Assembly: GCA_027320785.1 (NCBI GenBank)
Contig: DAHVKR010000066.1
Span: 1-6,958, forward strand
From: Bdellovibrionales bacterium
GTDB lineage: Bacteria; Bdellovibrionota; Bdellovibrionia; Bdellovibrionales; Bdellovibrionaceae
DNA: 6,958 nt
Reading direction: 5' to 3'
Shown: piece by piece, positions 6,249 to 6,958 of the stretch
Layout of the letters: the number at the start of each line of letters is the position of its first letter
Position numbering within the stretch: position 1 is the first letter of the stretch
Position numbers and translations under genes: made by a program
Notes under the pieces: generated by a model
What the model saw: the letters and a program-made list of their open reading frames with translations, nothing else
Databases searched by the model: none
Told to the model about the DNA's origin: nothing

Positions 6249-6958
6249 ATGAGTAAGAAAAACGTTACGTTTCTTTTAGTGAATAATGAGTCGGGTACAA
6301 CAAAGAAATTTGTATTTTCGCTTATCTCATTGAAAGTGGTTTTATTCATTTCAGCTCTTGTCACAATGATTCTTGTTGCCGGTGCCATTGATTATGTAGG
6401 CTTAATGTTTCAAGCCATGGAAAATAAGCGACTTGAAAGTGAAAATGTGATGCTGAAAAAGCAATTTCAAGTTGTTGAAGGAAAGCTTGGGGCGCTCGAG
6501 AACTCATTGGAGCGGGTTAAGATTTTCACGAACAAGTTGAAGTTGATCACAAATATCAATACTGAAGATCGTATTACAAAACTGACCATGGGAGCGAAGC
6601 CTCTGACAAACTCGGGACCACCAGGGCCTGGAGATCAAGCCGGGGAGGACATGGAAGAGTATGAACCCATGGATCAAAGGCTTAGCAATGATAAATTAGC
6701 GCAACAGGACAAGACCTTTCCTCGAGAGCAAAGGGCCGACCCCATGAAAGATGAGATCGCCGCACAGCCCTCTGCTCAAGATTATGCGACTCTTGTTGTT
6801 CGGATTGATAAGGCTGTAAAGGAAACGCAACTCAAAGAGCAAAGTGTGATTGAACTTTGGGAGAGCTTAAGTGAGAGGGTTTCTTTGCTGAACTCAACTC
6901 CTAATATTAAGCCAGCTCATGGATGGCTCACATCACGTTTTGGATATCGTTTAAATCC
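6249..6958 (+). CDS. Membrane-anchored M23 (LytM-type) peptidase, N-terminal part
   Basis: Translation from the ATG at 6249 stays open to the window edge (236 codons plus two bases). A short basic cytoplasmic head leads to one transmembrane helix (about 25-50). Next come a heptad-rich probable coiled coil (about 56-100), a disordered acidic and Pro/Gly linker (SGPPGPGD at 122-129, EDMEEYEPMD at 133-142), and a second helical stretch (about 178-215). The end, KPAHGWLTSRFGYRLN (221-236), is the hallmark entry into an M23 domain, normally followed by the first zinc histidine. This is the plan of periplasmic peptidoglycan endopeptidases such as MepM or of EnvC-like amidase activators. The zinc ligands are beyond the edge, so catalytic competence cannot be judged. 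GGAG (6231-6234) lies 14 bases before the ATG, which is long for a Shine-Dalgarno. It follows the PP2C gene by 24 bp, suggesting an operon. Confidence 0.83.
   Translation, partial: MSKKNVTFLLVNNESGTTKKFVFSLISLKVVLFISALVTMILVAGAIDYVGLMFQAMENKRLESENVMLKKQFQVVEGKLGALENSLERVKIFTNKLKLITNINTEDRITKLTMGAKPLTNSGPPGPGDQAGEDMEEYEPMDQRLSNDKLAQQDKTFPREQRADPMKDEIAAQPSAQDYATLVVRIDKAVKETQLKEQSVIELWESLSERVSLLNSTPNIKPAHGWLTSRFGYRLN

Noticed and set aside
1..6958. Mobile elements, CRISPR arrays, tRNA or rRNA genes, phage or toxin-antitoxin modules
   Set aside because: A read through both strands showed no tandem spaced repeats, transposase or integrase motifs, cloverleaf-like segments or small paired toxin-antitoxin frames.

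Overview
The window is a densely packed bacterial chromosomal segment. It has AT-leaning codons, almost no intergenic space, and genes in alternating orientation. I see no RNA genes, insertion sequences, CRISPR arrays or prophage genes. The gene mix is a single-chain AceE-type pyruvate dehydrogenase E1, a TonB-like protein, a PP2C phosphatase and a membrane-anchored M23 peptidase. This fits a Gram-negative with an outer membrane. A delta-proteobacterial or Bdellovibrionota-like source is my best guess, but it rests on overall flavour and not on a marker gene.

Layout. Bases 1-48 (minus) hold the first 16 codons of an ABC transporter ATPase of the oligopeptide/dipeptide type, starting at TTG behind a good Shine-Dalgarno sequence. 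Bases 49-141 are a divergent control region with an imperfect 23-bp palindrome. At 142-813 (plus) lies a SAM-dependent O-methyltransferase. Its 3' end overlaps by 20 bp the convergent 794-1552 (minus) alpha/beta hydrolase, which resembles the DUF829/TMEM53 group. That hydrolase is fused head-to-tail (TAATG) to the large 1552-4398 (minus) AceE-like gene, so the two form a translationally coupled pair. After a 106-bp gap containing a stem-loop comes 4505-5401 (minus), a TonB-family protein with the SxxxH transmembrane signature. A second divergent spacer (5402-5492) separates it from a plus-strand pair: a PP2C-type Ser/Thr phosphatase (5493-6224) and, 24 bp later, an M23 (LytM-type) peptidase running off the right edge (6249-6958).

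How they may work together. The right half looks envelope-oriented: an energy-transducing TonB-like protein, a phosphoprotein phosphatase and a peptidoglycan hydrolase or hydrolase-like scaffold. The middle is central metabolism, a pyruvate dehydrogenase E1 without its usual E2/E3 neighbours, coupled to a hydrolase of unknown substrate. I do not see convincing evidence for a new defence or mobile system. The most noteworthy items are the orphan divergent AceE coupled to the DUF829-like hydrolase, and the phosphatase-peptidase pair beside a TonB-like gene.
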